Source of the DNA: an uncultured Acidobacteriia bacterium | GTDB lineage: Bacteria; Acidobacteriota; Terriglobia; Bryobacterales; Bryobacteraceae | DNA length: 64,000 bases | NCBI GenBank assembly: GCA_903851195.1 | Contig: CAINNJ010000001.1 | Location: forward strand, 1 to 64,000 | Direction of reading: 5' to 3' | Shown here: positions 34,387 to 43,744 of the stretch, piece by piece | Layout: each line of letters begins with the position of its first letter | How positions within the stretch are numbered: position 1 is the stretch's first letter | Translations under genes and position numbers: made by a program | The notes under the pieces: generated by a model | The model's database searches: none | Seen by the model: only the letters and a program-made list of their open reading frames with translations | Told to the model about the DNA's origin: nothing

Positions 34387-36492
34387 CTATCCAACCTGCA
34401 CCAACCCGTATCGGCGCTGCCAGTGCTCTTTAATATAGATCACCGCCCTGGAGAATGCCTCCGGAGACGGCGGCCGTTCGACGAACGCCTTCGCCTCGTT
34501 CCGCGCCGCCGACAGGATATCCGGATCCCGCAGAATATTCGCGATCCGCAGCGACGGCAGGCCGGACTGCTTCGTCCCGAAGAACTCCCCCGGGCCTCGC
34601 AGCTTCAAATCCATCTCGGCAATCACAAATCCATCCTGTGAATCCACCAGGGTCCGGATTCGTTCTTTGCCCGTATCGCTCAGCTTCTCCGTGATGAGCA
34701 TGCAGTAGCTCTGCTCCCCGCCGCGTCCCACCCGCCCGCGCAACTGGTGCAACTGCGAGAGCCCGAAGCGCTCGGCCTGCTCGATCACCATGACCGTCGC
34801 GTTGGGAACGTCCACGCCCACCTCGATCACAGTCGTCGAAACCAGGATCTTCGTCCGGCCGGTCTTGAACGCCTCCATGGCCGCTTCCTTTTCGCCCGAC
34901 CCGAGCCGCCCATGCAGCAGGCCCACCGGAATATCCGGAAAGACCTCGGCCGACAGGTGCTCGAACATCTGCTGCGCCGCCTTCATCGCCTGGGTCTCCG
35001 ATTCCTCGATCACCGGATACACCACATAAGCCTGCCGCCCCGCATCCACCTCCTGCCGCATGGCGCTATAGGCCAGTTCCACCTGGTCCGAGGGGTAGTG
35101 CTTCGTGAGGATCTTCTTCCGCCCCGGCGGCAGTTCGTCGATCACCGAGATGTCGAGGTCGCCATAGATGGTCATGGCGAGTGTTCTCGGAATCGGCGTC
35201 GCCGTCATCACCAGCACATCCGGCGTCACACCCTTCTGCACCAGTCCGAGGCGCTGCATTACGCCGAACCGGTGCTGCTCATCGATGATCACCAGTCCCA
35301 GATTGTCGAACTCGACGTCCTTTTCGAGCAGAGCGTGCGTGCCGATCGCCACCCGGATCAGTCCGGTGCGCAGCATCTCCTTCAGCTTCGCCTTCTCGCG
35401 CGCCGGGAACGACCCGGTCAGCAGCGCCGCCTCATACCCGACCTTATTGAGCAACGGTTTCAGCGAGAGATAGTGCTGGGAGGCGAGGATCTCGGTCGGG
35501 GCCAGTATCGCCACCTGGTAGCCGTTTTCCAGCGCGATGACCGCGGCTTCGGCTCCGACGATGGTCTTGCCGCTGCCCACATCCCCCTGCAGCAGCCGGT
35601 TCATCGGGCAGGGCTTCGCCATATCGTCCGCGATCTCTTTAAGGACGCGCTTCTGGGCGCCGGTCGGCTTGAATGGCAGCAGTTTTTTGATCTGTTCGCG
35701 CACCCGGTCGCTCAGAGAGAACTGGATTCCCGGCATCAGCCGTGCGCGCTGCCGCTTGATCTCCAGACCGCACTCCAGCCAGAAGAACTCCTCGAAGATC
35801 AGCCGGAACTGCGCCGGTGACCGGAACTCGTTCAGCATCCGGACCGGGGTGCCGGGCGGCGGAAAGTGAGCGGCCCGGATCGCCTCGGCCCGGCCTGGGA
35901 ACTTCAGGAAGGAGCGAACGCTCTCCGGGAGATGATCTTCCACCTCCGCGATCTCCTGCAGGACCCGGTGGACCAGCACCCGGATGGCGCGGGTGTTGAC
36001 TTTGCCCGCCGCCTCATAGACGGGCACGATGCGGCCCGTGTGCAGGGCGGAATCGGCCTCGTCGTCGTCGCCCGAGAGGTACTCCAGTTCGGGGTGCATG
36101 ATCTGCATCTCGCCCCGATAGCTGTCGAACTCGATCTTCCCGAACAGCGCCACCCGCGTGCCGGGCAGGAGGCGGTCGGCGAGGTAGGCTCCGTGGAACC
36201 ACTTGCCCAGAACGATGGCGCGCGAGGCGTCGGTGAACTCCGCTTCGAACAGGCCGATATTGCGCCGGCGCATCCCGGAGACCTTCGTGGATCGGACTTC
36301 GGCGATGACGGTCGCGAGTTCACCGGGCGCGAGTTGCGCGATCGTCTTCAGATTGCTGCGGTCCTCGTACCGGAACGGGAAGTAGTTGATCAGATCTTCC
36401 ACCGTTTCGAGACCGCGCGACTGCAGCATGGCGCCGCGGGCGGGTCCGACCCCTTTCAGGTAAGTCAACGCAGTATCGAGAGCGAGGGGCAA
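34387..36492 (-). CDS. recG: ATP-dependent DNA helicase RecG
   Basis: About 701 residues. The wedge domain starts with LTYLKGVGPARGAM, followed by an OB fold, helicase motif I GDVGSGKT, motif II as IIDEQHRFG, and motif VI QLRGRVGRG. The enzyme remodels stalled forks in the cytoplasm. I place the start at TTG 36492 because TATCCT lies exactly 6 bases upstream and the family N-terminus begins there; ATG 36555 is an alternative adding 21 atypical residues. It is divergent from the ThuA-like gene. Confidence 0.93.
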   Translation of the reverse strand: MPLALDTALTYLKGVGPARGAMLQSRGLETVEDLINYFPFRYEDRSNLKTIAQLAPGELATVIAEVRSTKVSGMRRRNIGLFEAEFTDASRAIVLGKWFHGAYLADRLLPGTRVALFGKIEFDSYRGEMQIMHPELEYLSGDDDEADSALHTGRIVPVYEAAGKVNTRAIRVLVHRVLQEIAEVEDHLPESVRSFLKFPGRAEAIRAAHFPPPGTPVRMLNEFRSPAQFRLIFEEFFWLECGLEIKRQRARLMPGIQFSLSDRVREQIKKLLPFKPTGAQKRVLKEIADDMAKPCPMNRLLQGDVGSGKTIVGAEAAVIALENGYQVAILAPTEILASQHYLSLKPLLNKVGYEAALLTGSFPAREKAKLKEMLRTGLIRVAIGTHALLEKDVEFDNLGLVIIDEQHRFGVMQRLGLVQKGVTPDVLVMTATPIPRTLAMTIYGDLDISVIDELPPGRKKILTKHYPSDQVELAYSAMRQEVDAGRQAYVVYPVIEESETQAMKAAQQMFEHLSAEVFPDIPVGLLHGRLGSGEKEAAMEAFKTGRTKILVSTTVIEVGVDVPNATVMVIEQAERFGLSQLHQLRGRVGRGGEQSYCMLITEKLSDTGKERIRTLVDSQDGFVIAEMDLKLRGPGEFFGTKQSGLPSLRIANILRDPDILSAARNEAKAFVERPPSPEAFSRAVIYIKEHWQRRYGLVQVG

Positions 36493-36498
36493 GTCTTC

Positions 36499-36504
36499 AG
36501 GATA
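36499..36504 (-). promoter_or_regulatory. -10 box TATCCT of recG, leaderless type
   Basis: On the minus strand TATCCT ends 6 bases before TTG 36492, which puts the expected +1 on the start codon. Confidence 0.4.
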
Positions 36505-36601
36505 AGCCTCGGGAAAATTCAGGCTCGTATATAGTAATCGTGTGCTTCCGTTCATTGCAGGGCGGGAAGCAGTCACTTCATACGCGAACGAGGTAAACAC
36601 C

Positions 36602-37540
36602 GTGAGAACCAGATCTGCCGGTACGATGCTCCTGATGCTCCTTGCCGGAATGACGCAGCCGCTCGGCTGGGCGCAGCAGGGTCGCGGCGGCGCGCCGCTG
36701 CCGCAGGGACAGAATCCCAACGGGATGCATGTCTATATTTGGGGCGGTCTGAAGTCCCATGGGGTCGGCCAGCACGACTATCCCCAGTTCCTGGCCGACT
36801 GGAGCAAGCTTCTGACGGAGCGTGGCGCGGTGGTCGACGGCTCGCTGCACTTCCCGGACGCGGCCGCGCTGGATCGGACCGACGTGGTCATCATCTATAA
36901 AGGTGACGCGGGTTACCTGGGTGAACCCGAGAAGAAACTGCTGGAAGCGTACGTCAAACGGGGCGGCGGGCTGGTCAACATGCACGACTCTCTCTGCGGA
37001 CCCGATCCGGCCTGGATGGCCCAGTTCCTCGGCGGCGCCAAGAAGCACGGTGAGACGAACTTCACTCTCGAAGCGCCGATCCACTACACCGTCGCGGATA
37101 AAGCCGACCCGATCATGAAGGACATGACCGATCTCACCATTCTGGACGAGGCGTTCTTCTCGCTGACGTGGGCGAAGGATCCGGGCGTTAAAGCGCTGGC
37201 CAATGTCGAGATCCCGGGGACGCCGAGCGCCGGCGAACACAAGGGCGAGATCGTCCCGCAGATCTGGTCTTACGAACACACGATGCCGGGTGGCCAGCCC
37301 GCGCGCGCGTTCGTCTGGATGCAGGGACACACCTACGCGGATTTCAGCAACTACCAGATCGAGCGGACGTTGCTTCGCGGCATTGCGTGGGCGGGCAAGA
37401 AGCCGGTGGATGAGCTGGTGAATTACGTGGCTCCGCCCCGCCCCGCCGGTCGTGGCGGCCGCGGTGGCAACGCTCCCGGCAACCCCGCCGGCAACCCATC
37501 TGGCAACCCAGCCGGGCCGGGCCGGGCGCAGCAGCAGTAA
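36602..37540 (+). CDS. exported ThuA-like protein
   Basis: 312 residues from GTG 36602, with GAGG eight bases upstream and a signal peptide (MRTRSAGTMLLMLLAGMTQP...AQQ). The body is a ThuA/class I amidotransferase-like Rossmann fold: VVIIYKGDAGYLGEPEKKLL, GGGLVNMHDSLCG, TWAKDPG, and GRAFVWMQGH-type end (RAFVWMQGHTYADFSNYQIE). Related proteins are linked to sugar utilisation, with unknown chemistry. The C-terminal 40 residues are RGG and GNPxG repeats, probably disordered. Confidence 0.82.
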   Translation: MRTRSAGTMLLMLLAGMTQPLGWAQQGRGGAPLPQGQNPNGMHVYIWGGLKSHGVGQHDYPQFLADWSKLLTERGAVVDGSLHFPDAAALDRTDVVIIYKGDAGYLGEPEKKLLEAYVKRGGGLVNMHDSLCGPDPAWMAQFLGGAKKHGETNFTLEAPIHYTVADKADPIMKDMTDLTILDEAFFSLTWAKDPGVKALANVEIPGTPSAGEHKGEIVPQIWSYEHTMPGGQPARAFVWMQGHTYADFSNYQIERTLLRGIAWAGKKPVDELVNYVAPPRPAGRGGRGGNAPGNPAGNPSGNPAGPGRAQQQ

Positions 37541-37547
37541 GAGAGGT

Positions 37548-37590
37548 AAGAACCGGCACCTTCGGGCGTGGCCTGTCGGCGCCGGTTCTT
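37548..37590 (+). terminator. hairpin after thuA-like gene
   Basis: A perfect 10-bp stem (AAGAACCGGC with GCCGGTTCTT) and a 23-base loop follow the stop codon. The T content after the stem is low, so the strength is uncertain. Confidence 0.5.
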
Positions 37591-37610
37591 TCATACTGGG
37601 GTCAATCGCT

Positions 37611-38576
37611 ATGACCCCTTCCAAAGACCCACAGGCTTTAAGCCGGGATATTTTGCAGGCGTTCGTCAATGTGAACGGACGTCATGCCGGTTTTCGTCCG
37701 GCGCACGCCAAAGGTATTTTGCTCGCCGGCGTGTTCACCCCTTCCAGCGGCGGCATGGCTCTGACCCGCGCCCCTCACCTGCAACGCCCATCCACCCCCG
37801 TCACCGTCCGCTTTTCCGATTTCGCCGGAGTGCCCACGATTCCGGACAACGATCCGCACGCCAGCCCGCGCGGCATGGCGATTCGCTTCCACCTGGCCGA
37901 ACACGTTCATACCGACATCGTCGCGCACTCCGCCAACGGCTTCCCGGCGCGCACGGCGGAAGAGTTTCTGGAGTTTCTGCGGGCTCTGGGTGCGAGCGGT
38001 CCGGACGCCCAGAAGCCGACCCCGATCGAGCAGTATCTGGGTTCGCACCCGGCAGCTCTGAAGTTCGTGCAGATGCCGAAGCCCTTCCCGACGAGCTACG
38101 CGACCGAGACCTATTTCGCGGTGAACGCATATCGGTTTATCAATGCGGCGGGCACGGCGCGCTTCGGCCGCTACCGCATCGTTCCCGAGACGGACGGTTC
38201 CTACCTGAGTGAAGAAGACGCCGCGGGGAAGTCTCCCGACTACCTGCAGAACGAGATCGTCGACCGGCTGGAGAACGGAACGGCCGGGTTTCGCATCCAG
38301 GTGCAACTGGCGGAAGAGGGGGATATCACGGACGATTCGACGGTCGACTGGCCGGAAGGCCGTGAGAAAGTCGAACTCGGCGCCATTCAATTGATCGGCG
38401 TGGTTCCCGACAGCGAGGCGGCGCAGCGCCACATCATCTTCGATCCGATCCCGCGGACCGAGGGAATCGAGCCCTCGGCGGATCCCCTGTTGCAGCCAAG
38501 AGCCGACGTCTATCTGATGAGCGGGCGGGAGCGCCGGGCGGCCGGACAGACCCGGTCTTCTTCGGTCAGCGGATAG
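37611..38576 (+). CDS. catalase-related haem peroxidase
   Basis: A 321-residue minimal catalase (catalase family peroxidase). The distal His is in the RPAHAKG motif near residue 25, with VTVRFSDFAGVPTIPDND and SPRGMAIRF downstream. The C-terminus has DPLLQPRADVYLMS, where RADVY carries the proximal Tyr/Arg ligand pattern. No signal peptide. It likely uses small organic donors or disproportionates peroxide slowly. It converges on gspF with an 11-base overlap of the coding ends. Confidence 0.87.
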   Translation: MTPSKDPQALSRDILQAFVNVNGRHAGFRPAHAKGILLAGVFTPSSGGMALTRAPHLQRPSTPVTVRFSDFAGVPTIPDNDPHASPRGMAIRFHLAEHVHTDIVAHSANGFPARTAEEFLEFLRALGASGPDAQKPTPIEQYLGSHPAALKFVQMPKPFPTSYATETYFAVNAYRFINAAGTARFGRYRIVPETDGSYLSEEDAAGKSPDYLQNEIVDRLENGTAGFRIQVQLAEEGDITDDSTVDWPEGREKVELGAIQLIGVVPDSEAAQRHIIFDPIPRTEGIEPSADPLLQPRADVYLMSGRERRAAGQTRSSSVSG

Positions 38577-39780
38577 TATCCGCGAGCGAGAAGATCGGCA
38601 GGTACAGGGCGATCAGCACGAAGGCCACGAAGATTCCCATGAAAATCATGATGGCCGGCTCGATGAGCGAGAGCGCGGCCGTCATCTTCGTGTTCACGTC
38701 TTCTTCGTAGAACTCCGCGACGCTGGTGAGCATGGCGGGCAGCGCGCCGGTGGACTCGCCGACTTCGATCATGTCCACGGAGAGTTCCGGGAAGATCCCG
38801 GTGGCCGCGAGCGACGAGGACAGCGACTGCCCTTCCCGCACGCTCTTGCCGGCTTTGTCGAGAGTCTTGCGGAGGAGCGGGGTGCCGAGGGAATCGGCTG
38901 CGGTTTCGAGGCCCTGGACCAGCGGGATACCACCGGTGAGCAGGGTTCCCAGCACGCGGGAGAACTGCGCCACCTGATACTTGATCCAGATGTCGCCGAG
39001 GAGCGGGACTTTGACCTTCACGCGGTCGATCTTCTCCTGCGCCGATTCCGTCCTCGCCCACCACATGAAGAGAGCGCCCAGCGCGAAGATCGTGCCCGCT
39101 CCCGCGAAGACATAGCTGTTCGCGGTAGTTCCGATCGCGATCAGGTACACCGTGATGGCGGGCAGTTTCGCGGACATGCTGTTGTAAAGCGACGCGAAAC
39201 TCGGCACCACGTAGGTGACCAGGAACACCATCAGCAGGATGACCAGCACCACCAGGACGCTGGGGTACATGAGGGAAACGAGAACTTTCTTACGGACCGC
39301 GATCGCCAGTTTCTGGTAAGAGATGTAGCGCTCCAGCACTTCCACCAGGCTGCCGGACTTTTCGCCGGCCATGATGGAGGTGACGTAGATCTTCGGGAAT
39401 ATCGATTGCGCGCGGAAGGCGTCGGAGAGCAGCACGCCCTTTTTCACGTCCTCGCGGACCGCGTTGATGTAGGGAGTCAGCTTCGCATCCGTGAGGCGTT
39501 CGGCAAGCAGGTCGAGGGATTTCAGAATCGGCAGACCGGCACGAATCAGCGTGACAAACTGCTGGTTGAAGATGAGGAACTTTTCGAGGTTGAGCTTCTT
39601 GCGGCGTCCAAAGGTGATATCGCCCGAGAGACTGATACCGGCCTCTTTCGACTTCACGGAGTAGACCAGAAAGCCCTGCCGGGTAAAGCGTTCCCGGACT
39701 TCCTGTTCACTGGAGCCCTGGGCGAGCTGGTTGTGAACCTGGCCCTGGGTATCGGCGTACTTCGTCACGAACTGGGCCAT
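38566..39780 (-). CDS. gspF: type II secretion / pilus inner-membrane protein GspF
   Basis: A 404-residue polytopic platform protein with two T2SSF domains (about 70-195 and 275-395), each with GEKSGSL or GESTGAL motifs, and three membrane helices (about 165-190, 215-240 and 370-395). The N-terminus lacks the usual long cytoplasmic extension loss, so length is standard. Its ATG overlaps the lolA stop by one base (TAATG). It serves the GspE machine 10 kb away. Confidence 0.93.
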   Translation of the reverse strand: MAQFVTKYADTQGQVHNQLAQGSSEQEVRERFTRQGFLVYSVKSKEAGISLSGDITFGRRKKLNLEKFLIFNQQFVTLIRAGLPILKSLDLLAERLTDAKLTPYINAVREDVKKGVLLSDAFRAQSIFPKIYVTSIMAGEKSGSLVEVLERYISYQKLAIAVRKKVLVSLMYPSVLVVLVILLMVFLVTYVVPSFASLYNSMSAKLPAITVYLIAIGTTANSYVFAGAGTIFALGALFMWWARTESAQEKIDRVKVKVPLLGDIWIKYQVAQFSRVLGTLLTGGIPLVQGLETAADSLGTPLLRKTLDKAGKSVREGQSLSSSLAATGIFPELSVDMIEVGESTGALPAMLTSVAEFYEEDVNTKMTAALSLIEPAIMIFMGIFVAFVLIALYLPIFSLADTIR

Positions 39781-40472
39781 TACCGCTCCGCCTCCACGAC
39801 CTGTACGCCCGGGGGCGCCCGAAATATGAACAGATCCGGCGCTACCGGCAGGTTCAACTGCTCGTTGGAAAAAACGAAGGAGAGGCGTGTGTCGTCCTGC
39901 CCGGTAATCCGCACCTGGCGAATCTCGCCCGTGGGTTTGGCGAGGAACTCGACCTTCGTATAAGCCAGATTCCGCGATTTGGGCTCGGCCTGAATCCACG
40001 TATCGGCGCCTTCCGGGCGGAGTTCGAAATGCTGGAATTCCTTATTGAAGTCGAGCTTGCCGAGCAGGAAGGCGAGCGGCGCGCGCATGTCGTCGGACTC
40101 CTTCAGCTTGCTCTTCTCCGCGCGGCGGTCATCGGGCGTATAGAGGAAGACTTCTTTGCCGTCCGAGAGGAAGAGCTTCCCTGCAGGAGAGGTGTATTCC
40201 CACCGCATCCGGCCCGGCTTGCGCAGGTAGAGGACGCCGGCTTCGGCCTGCATGGGGCGGCGCGAACCCGTGTAGCTTTCGGCAAAATTCAGCCGGAGCG
40301 ACTGGGAGTGGTTGTAGCGGGTTTCGACGCTCTTCAGCAGGGTGGCGAGGGCGGAGGAGCCCGCGGTTTCGGCCGCGAAGGCAGGCACAACCAGTACCAC
40401 ACACCACGCGAGATATCGGATCACAAACGTTTGACGCCCCGATCCCGGTGAACGTGGAGGCGGAAGTTGCAT
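39780..40472 (-). CDS. lolA: LolA-like outer-membrane lipoprotein carrier
   Basis: About 230 residues from ATG 40472 (GTG 40424 would give the shorter signal MIRYLAWCVVLVVPAFA). The mature protein has the LolA half-barrel features: ETRYNHSQSLRLNFAESYTG, GVLYLRKPGRMRWEYTSPAG and KLFLSDGKEVFLYTP. It would ferry lipoproteins across the periplasm. It is coupled to gspF by TAATG and divergent from the HU gene with 49 bases between. Confidence 0.85.
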   Translation of the reverse strand: MQLPPPRSPGSGRQTFVIRYLAWCVVLVVPAFAAETAGSSALATLLKSVETRYNHSQSLRLNFAESYTGSRRPMQAEAGVLYLRKPGRMRWEYTSPAGKLFLSDGKEVFLYTPDDRRAEKSKLKESDDMRAPLAFLLGKLDFNKEFQHFELRPEGADTWIQAEPKSRNLAYTKVEFLAKPTGEIRQVRITGQDDTRLSFVFSNEQLNLPVAPDLFIFRAPPGVQVVEAER

Positions 40473-40508
40473 CACTTCTTCTGTAATCCGCCCGCAAAAC
40501 CAAAGCGC

Positions 40509-40514
40509 TACAGT
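40509..40514 (+). promoter_or_regulatory. -10 box TACAGT of HU gene, leaderless type
   Basis: TACAGT ends 7 bases before GTG 40522. The intergenic space allows no ribosome binding site. Confidence 0.5.
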
Positions 40515-40521
40515 AGAGGCA

Positions 40522-40824
40522 GTGACGAAAACACAATTTATCGACGCTCTGTCCCGCTCCCTGGGGGGGACCAAACAGGAAAGCGAACGCGCTCTTGAGG
40601 CGGTTCTGCAGACGCTGAGCTCTGCCCTGCAAAAGGGCGAGAAGCTCGACTGGCGCGGCTTCGGCGTGTTCAAGGTGCGGGAAAGCAAGGCCCGGCAGGC
40701 GCGCAATCCGCGCACCGGCGAGATGGTGAACGTGCCCGCGAAAAAGGTAGCGACGTTTAAACCCGGCAAGGAACTTTCCTCGCTGCTCAACGCCGCCGAC
40801 GGCGCCGACACCACGCAGGCGTAA
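40522..40824 (+). CDS. HU-family nucleoid protein
   Basis: 100 residues: MTKTQFIDALSRSLGGTKQE helical base, then KLDWRGFGVFKVRESKARQA and the DNA-grasping arm ARNPRTGEMVNVPAKKVATF with the intercalating Pro in RNPRTGE. It is a histone-like DNA-bending protein with a short acidic tail. The GTG start is set by the TACAGT box. HU being leaderless is notable because it is usually abundant. Confidence 0.93.
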   Translation: MTKTQFIDALSRSLGGTKQESERALEAVLQTLSSALQKGEKLDWRGFGVFKVRESKARQARNPRTGEMVNVPAKKVATFKPGKELSSLLNAADGADTTQA

Positions 40825-40859
40825 GTTCCTTCAAGGCCTATCCTGTGACGGTTCAGACA

Positions 40860-41537
40860 GTGCGCGCGCTGCCGGTCTATTTGTGTATTCTGCTGGCGGG
40901 TTGTGGGGGCGACAAGGCACCCCAAGCGGAAAAACTGCCCGGCGCGGGCGGTCAGGCGCCCCTCATCGACCGCGTGGAACCGTCTTCCACGGCGGTTCAG
41001 ACGGGGTTCAATATGCAGCCCGACGGACAGGCGGCAATCGCGGTCTTCGGCAAATCGATTCAGAGCGGGTCCCAGGTTTACTGGAACGATCAGGCGCTCA
41101 CGACGGCAGGTGGCGGCGAGTGGGTGGCCGCCACGGTACCGGCTAAACTCTATGAAAAGCCCGGAACGGCGGCCGTGACGCTGCATGGTCCGAACGGTGG
41201 CGCGACCTCCAACGCGCTGGAGTTCACGGTTTACGGTAAGTCGGGACCGGCGCCGCGCGTGATGGAACTTTACCCGGGCAGCACTCCGAAGGGGAAGGGT
41301 TTCAATGTGCAGCCGAGCGGCGAATCGGCACTGGGTGTGGCGGGGGCGGATTTTCTGCCCGGAGTCCGCCTGTTCTTCGACGGCAAAGAGATGAAGACCG
41401 TGTTCGGGAAGGCTTCCGGGCTCAGCGCGATCATTCCGGCTGCCTCGCTGGCGCGCGCGGGAGCGCATCAGGTCTGGGCTGTGAATCCCGATGGCAAGGA
41501 GTCGAACAAGGTGGCGTTTCAGGTGGGCAAGGAATGA
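40860..41537 (+). CDS. lipoprotein with two IPT/TIG-like domains
   Basis: 225 residues from GTG 40860 (GTG 40845 lies directly against a TATCCT box, so the later codon is preferred). The lipobox is LLAGC. Two related modules follow, each starting with a Pro-rich beta strand (IDRVEPSSTAVQTGF, MELYPGSTPKGKGF) and ending in an Ig-like strand, with the repeated GFNMQP/GFNVQP segment marking an internal duplication. It is probably a surface or periplasmic binding protein. ATGA overlap with the amidase gene. Confidence 0.75.
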   Translation: MRALPVYLCILLAGCGGDKAPQAEKLPGAGGQAPLIDRVEPSSTAVQTGFNMQPDGQAAIAVFGKSIQSGSQVYWNDQALTTAGGGEWVAATVPAKLYEKPGTAAVTLHGPNGGATSNALEFTVYGKSGPAPRVMELYPGSTPKGKGFNVQPSGESALGVAGADFLPGVRLFFDGKEMKTVFGKASGLSAIIPAASLARAGAHQVWAVNPDGKESNKVAFQVGKE

Positions 41538-42538
41538 AGTTCCGTTACGCCGCGGCTGGGGCGCTTCTGCTGGCAACGGTGCTGCACGCGGCGGAGCACC
41601 GTCTCGCCGCGAGCCCGGAGACCGTGGTCATCGGGAACTACTGGTCGGAATCGAAACCGGTTCTGACCATCCAATCCGGCGATACCGTCACAATTGAGAC
41701 GGTGGGCACGGCCAGCGTGGCGGCGCTGGAGAGGCTGAATGTTCCGGCCGATCAGATTCCGGAGTCGCTGCGCGCGATTACGAAAGCGAAACTCGACCGC
41801 GGGCCGGGCGGACATATTCTGACAGGGCCGATCTTCATCGAAGGCGCCGAGCCGGGGGATGTGCTGGAACTGCGGATCGAGAAGATTACGCTCCCGGTGC
41901 CGTGGGCTTACAACGCGTTCGGGCCGACGTCCGGCTTTCTGACGGAAGATTTCAAGACCCGCTTCAGCAAGGTGATCCCGCTGGACCGGGAGCGCATGCG
42001 CGCGAACTTCGCGCCGGGTATTTCGGTGCCGCTGCATCCGTTTTTCGGCAGCATGGGCGTGGCGCCTCCGGCTGCGGCCGGGCGGATCAACAGTGCCCCT
42101 CCGGGTATTCACGCGGGCAATCTGGACAATCGGAATCTGGTGGCAGGCACGACTTTGTTCATTCCGGTCCACGTGAAGGGTGCGTTGTTCCAGGTGGGCG
42201 ACGGGCATGCCGGACAGGGCGATGGCGAAGTGGATATCACGGGTCTGGAGACACCGCTGATCGGCACGTTCCGTTTTGTGGTGCGCAAAGACCTGCACCT
42301 GACGTGGCCGCGCGCGGAGACGCCGACGCATTACATCGTGATGGGCACGGACGAGGATCTGACGGTGGCCGCGAAGGTGGCGGTACGCGAGATGATCGAC
42401 TTTCTGGTGACCACGCGCGGGCTTTCGAAGGAAGACGCCTACTCGCTATCGAGCATCGCGGCGGATTTTGCGATCACGCAACTGGTGGACGGCAAAAAGG
42501 GCGTCCACGGCATGATCGCGAAATCGATTTTCCAGTAA
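41534..42538 (+). CDS. exported acetamidase/formamidase-family protein
   Basis: 334 residues. The signal peptide is MKFRYAAAGALLLATVLHAA. The AmdA/FmdA fold is clear: GGHILTGPIFIEGAEPGDVL, HPFFGSMGVAPP, GIHAGNLDNRNLVAGTTLFI and QVGDGHAGQGDGEV, with conserved His/Asp/Glu of the family. It would hydrolyse small amides in the periplasm, although members of unknown substrate are common. It is coupled to the TIG lipoprotein by ATGA. Confidence 0.88.
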   Translation: MKFRYAAAGALLLATVLHAAEHRLAASPETVVIGNYWSESKPVLTIQSGDTVTIETVGTASVAALERLNVPADQIPESLRAITKAKLDRGPGGHILTGPIFIEGAEPGDVLELRIEKITLPVPWAYNAFGPTSGFLTEDFKTRFSKVIPLDRERMRANFAPGISVPLHPFFGSMGVAPPAAAGRINSAPPGIHAGNLDNRNLVAGTTLFIPVHVKGALFQVGDGHAGQGDGEVDITGLETPLIGTFRFVVRKDLHLTWPRAETPTHYIVMGTDEDLTVAAKVAVREMIDFLVTTRGLSKEDAYSLSSIAADFAITQLVDGKKGVHGMIAKSIFQ

Positions 42539-43744
42539 TCAAACGAGACGGCCGGCGAGTTCGGCAAGACTCACGGGTGATTCCGACGTCTTACCTCGCT
42601 CGATTCCGGGCGCTATCGCCACGGCCTCTCCGTGGTCTTCAAACCAGACGAGGAAAGCGGATTTTTCCGCGCCCGGCAGACGCTGCTGATTGAGCCAGTG
42701 GTAGTAAGCGGCCATGTCGGCATCGACCAGTGAACCCTGCGGATCGAGTTCCGGCTTGTGCAGGGTTTCGGCCAACAGTTCGTTCATCTGTTTCTCCCGC
42801 TGACGGGGCGCAAACCGCGCGAAAAGCGTGAGAGGTTCGGCACGACGGAGGGCTTCCCGAACGGCCCACTGGACGAAGGTAGTCGCGAAGACCTGGGTGC
42901 CGGAGCCTTCCGTCAGCACGGAGAGCTGATAGCGGCTGAGCGCGGGGTCCTGTTCCGTGTTGAGGCCGATCTCGCCCGGTTTGGTCTGGGCGAGGGTGGT
43001 CCGGAACGCTTCGGGATCGAAGACGCTGGCCTCGTAAATCTTCTGCATGCGGGACTGGAGGGCGGCGCGGGCGGTCGAGAGTCCGCCGTAGGAAACCTGC
43101 GTCAGGCCTTCGGGCGCGGGCAGCGGGGCGCCTCCATCGATGTACCAATGACTGTACGGAGCGGGGTGCGCCTGGGCGCGCTTCGCCACGATCTGCAACA
43201 GCGTCTGCACGCCGTTTTCGGCGCGGACATTCGTGTAGTACGTGCCCTGCGGGCGCAGCTTCCGGAACAGCTTGTAATCGTTCGTCTTCACGCCCTGCCC
43301 GAGAGCGGCGAGGCCGAGGCGGTGGGTGGGCGTCGGCTCGTTGGGGAACGCGGCGGTCGCTTTGGCAACGTAGTCGACGGCGGCGGCGCGGAAGGCATCG
43401 ATCTGGTGGGTGGTCCAGAGGTGCGCGCTGAGCTGTTCGGTGAAGACGGCGGGGTTGTCGACCCAGTCCACCTTTTCGAGATCGGCGGCGAGGCGCAGGC
43501 CCGCAAAGGGCGCCAGGACCTGGCGGAAAGCTTCGGCGTCGAGACTGGCGAGGTAGCGGAGCTGGCGGTCGAGATCGCGGCGCTCCATGGGGAACTTGTA
43601 GTCGTAGACGATCAGTTCGCGGAGCAGCAGCGGCACGAAGGCGAGCGGCAGTTGTTGCAGGCGCTCCAGGTGCGTGGCGGCGAGGGCGCGCGCTTCGGCG
43701 GGATAGGCGGCGAAAGACGCGGTGGTGAGCTGGTTGGGGAGCAT
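42539..43744 (-). CDS. conserved-looking soluble protein paired with Tat phosphatase-superfamily gene
   Basis: 401 residues, no signal peptide or membrane segment. Helical N-terminal half (AYPAEARALAATHLERLQQL), then a mixed region with YSHWYIDGGAPLPAPE and WAVREALRRAEPL. I do not recognise a family. Its ATG overlaps the stop of the upstream gene (TGATG), so the two products are made together and probably act together. Confidence 0.6.
   Translation of the reverse strand: MLPNQLTTASFAAYPAEARALAATHLERLQQLPLAFVPLLLRELIVYDYKFPMERRDLDRQLRYLASLDAEAFRQVLAPFAGLRLAADLEKVDWVDNPAVFTEQLSAHLWTTHQIDAFRAAAVDYVAKATAAFPNEPTPTHRLGLAALGQGVKTNDYKLFRKLRPQGTYYTNVRAENGVQTLLQIVAKRAQAHPAPYSHWYIDGGAPLPAPEGLTQVSYGGLSTARAALQSRMQKIYEASVFDPEAFRTTLAQTKPGEIGLNTEQDPALSRYQLSVLTEGSGTQVFATTFVQWAVREALRRAEPLTLFARFAPRQREKQMNELLAETLHKPELDPQGSLVDADMAAYYHWLNQQRLPGAEKSAFLVWFEDHGEAVAIAPGIERGKTSESPVSLAELAGRLV

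Noticed and set aside
33817-36492. MNGSTRLLYTS start for recG
   Set aside because: It adds residues not typical of RecG and has no ribosome binding site, whereas TTG 36492 sits 6 bases after a TATCCT box. It remains an alternative.
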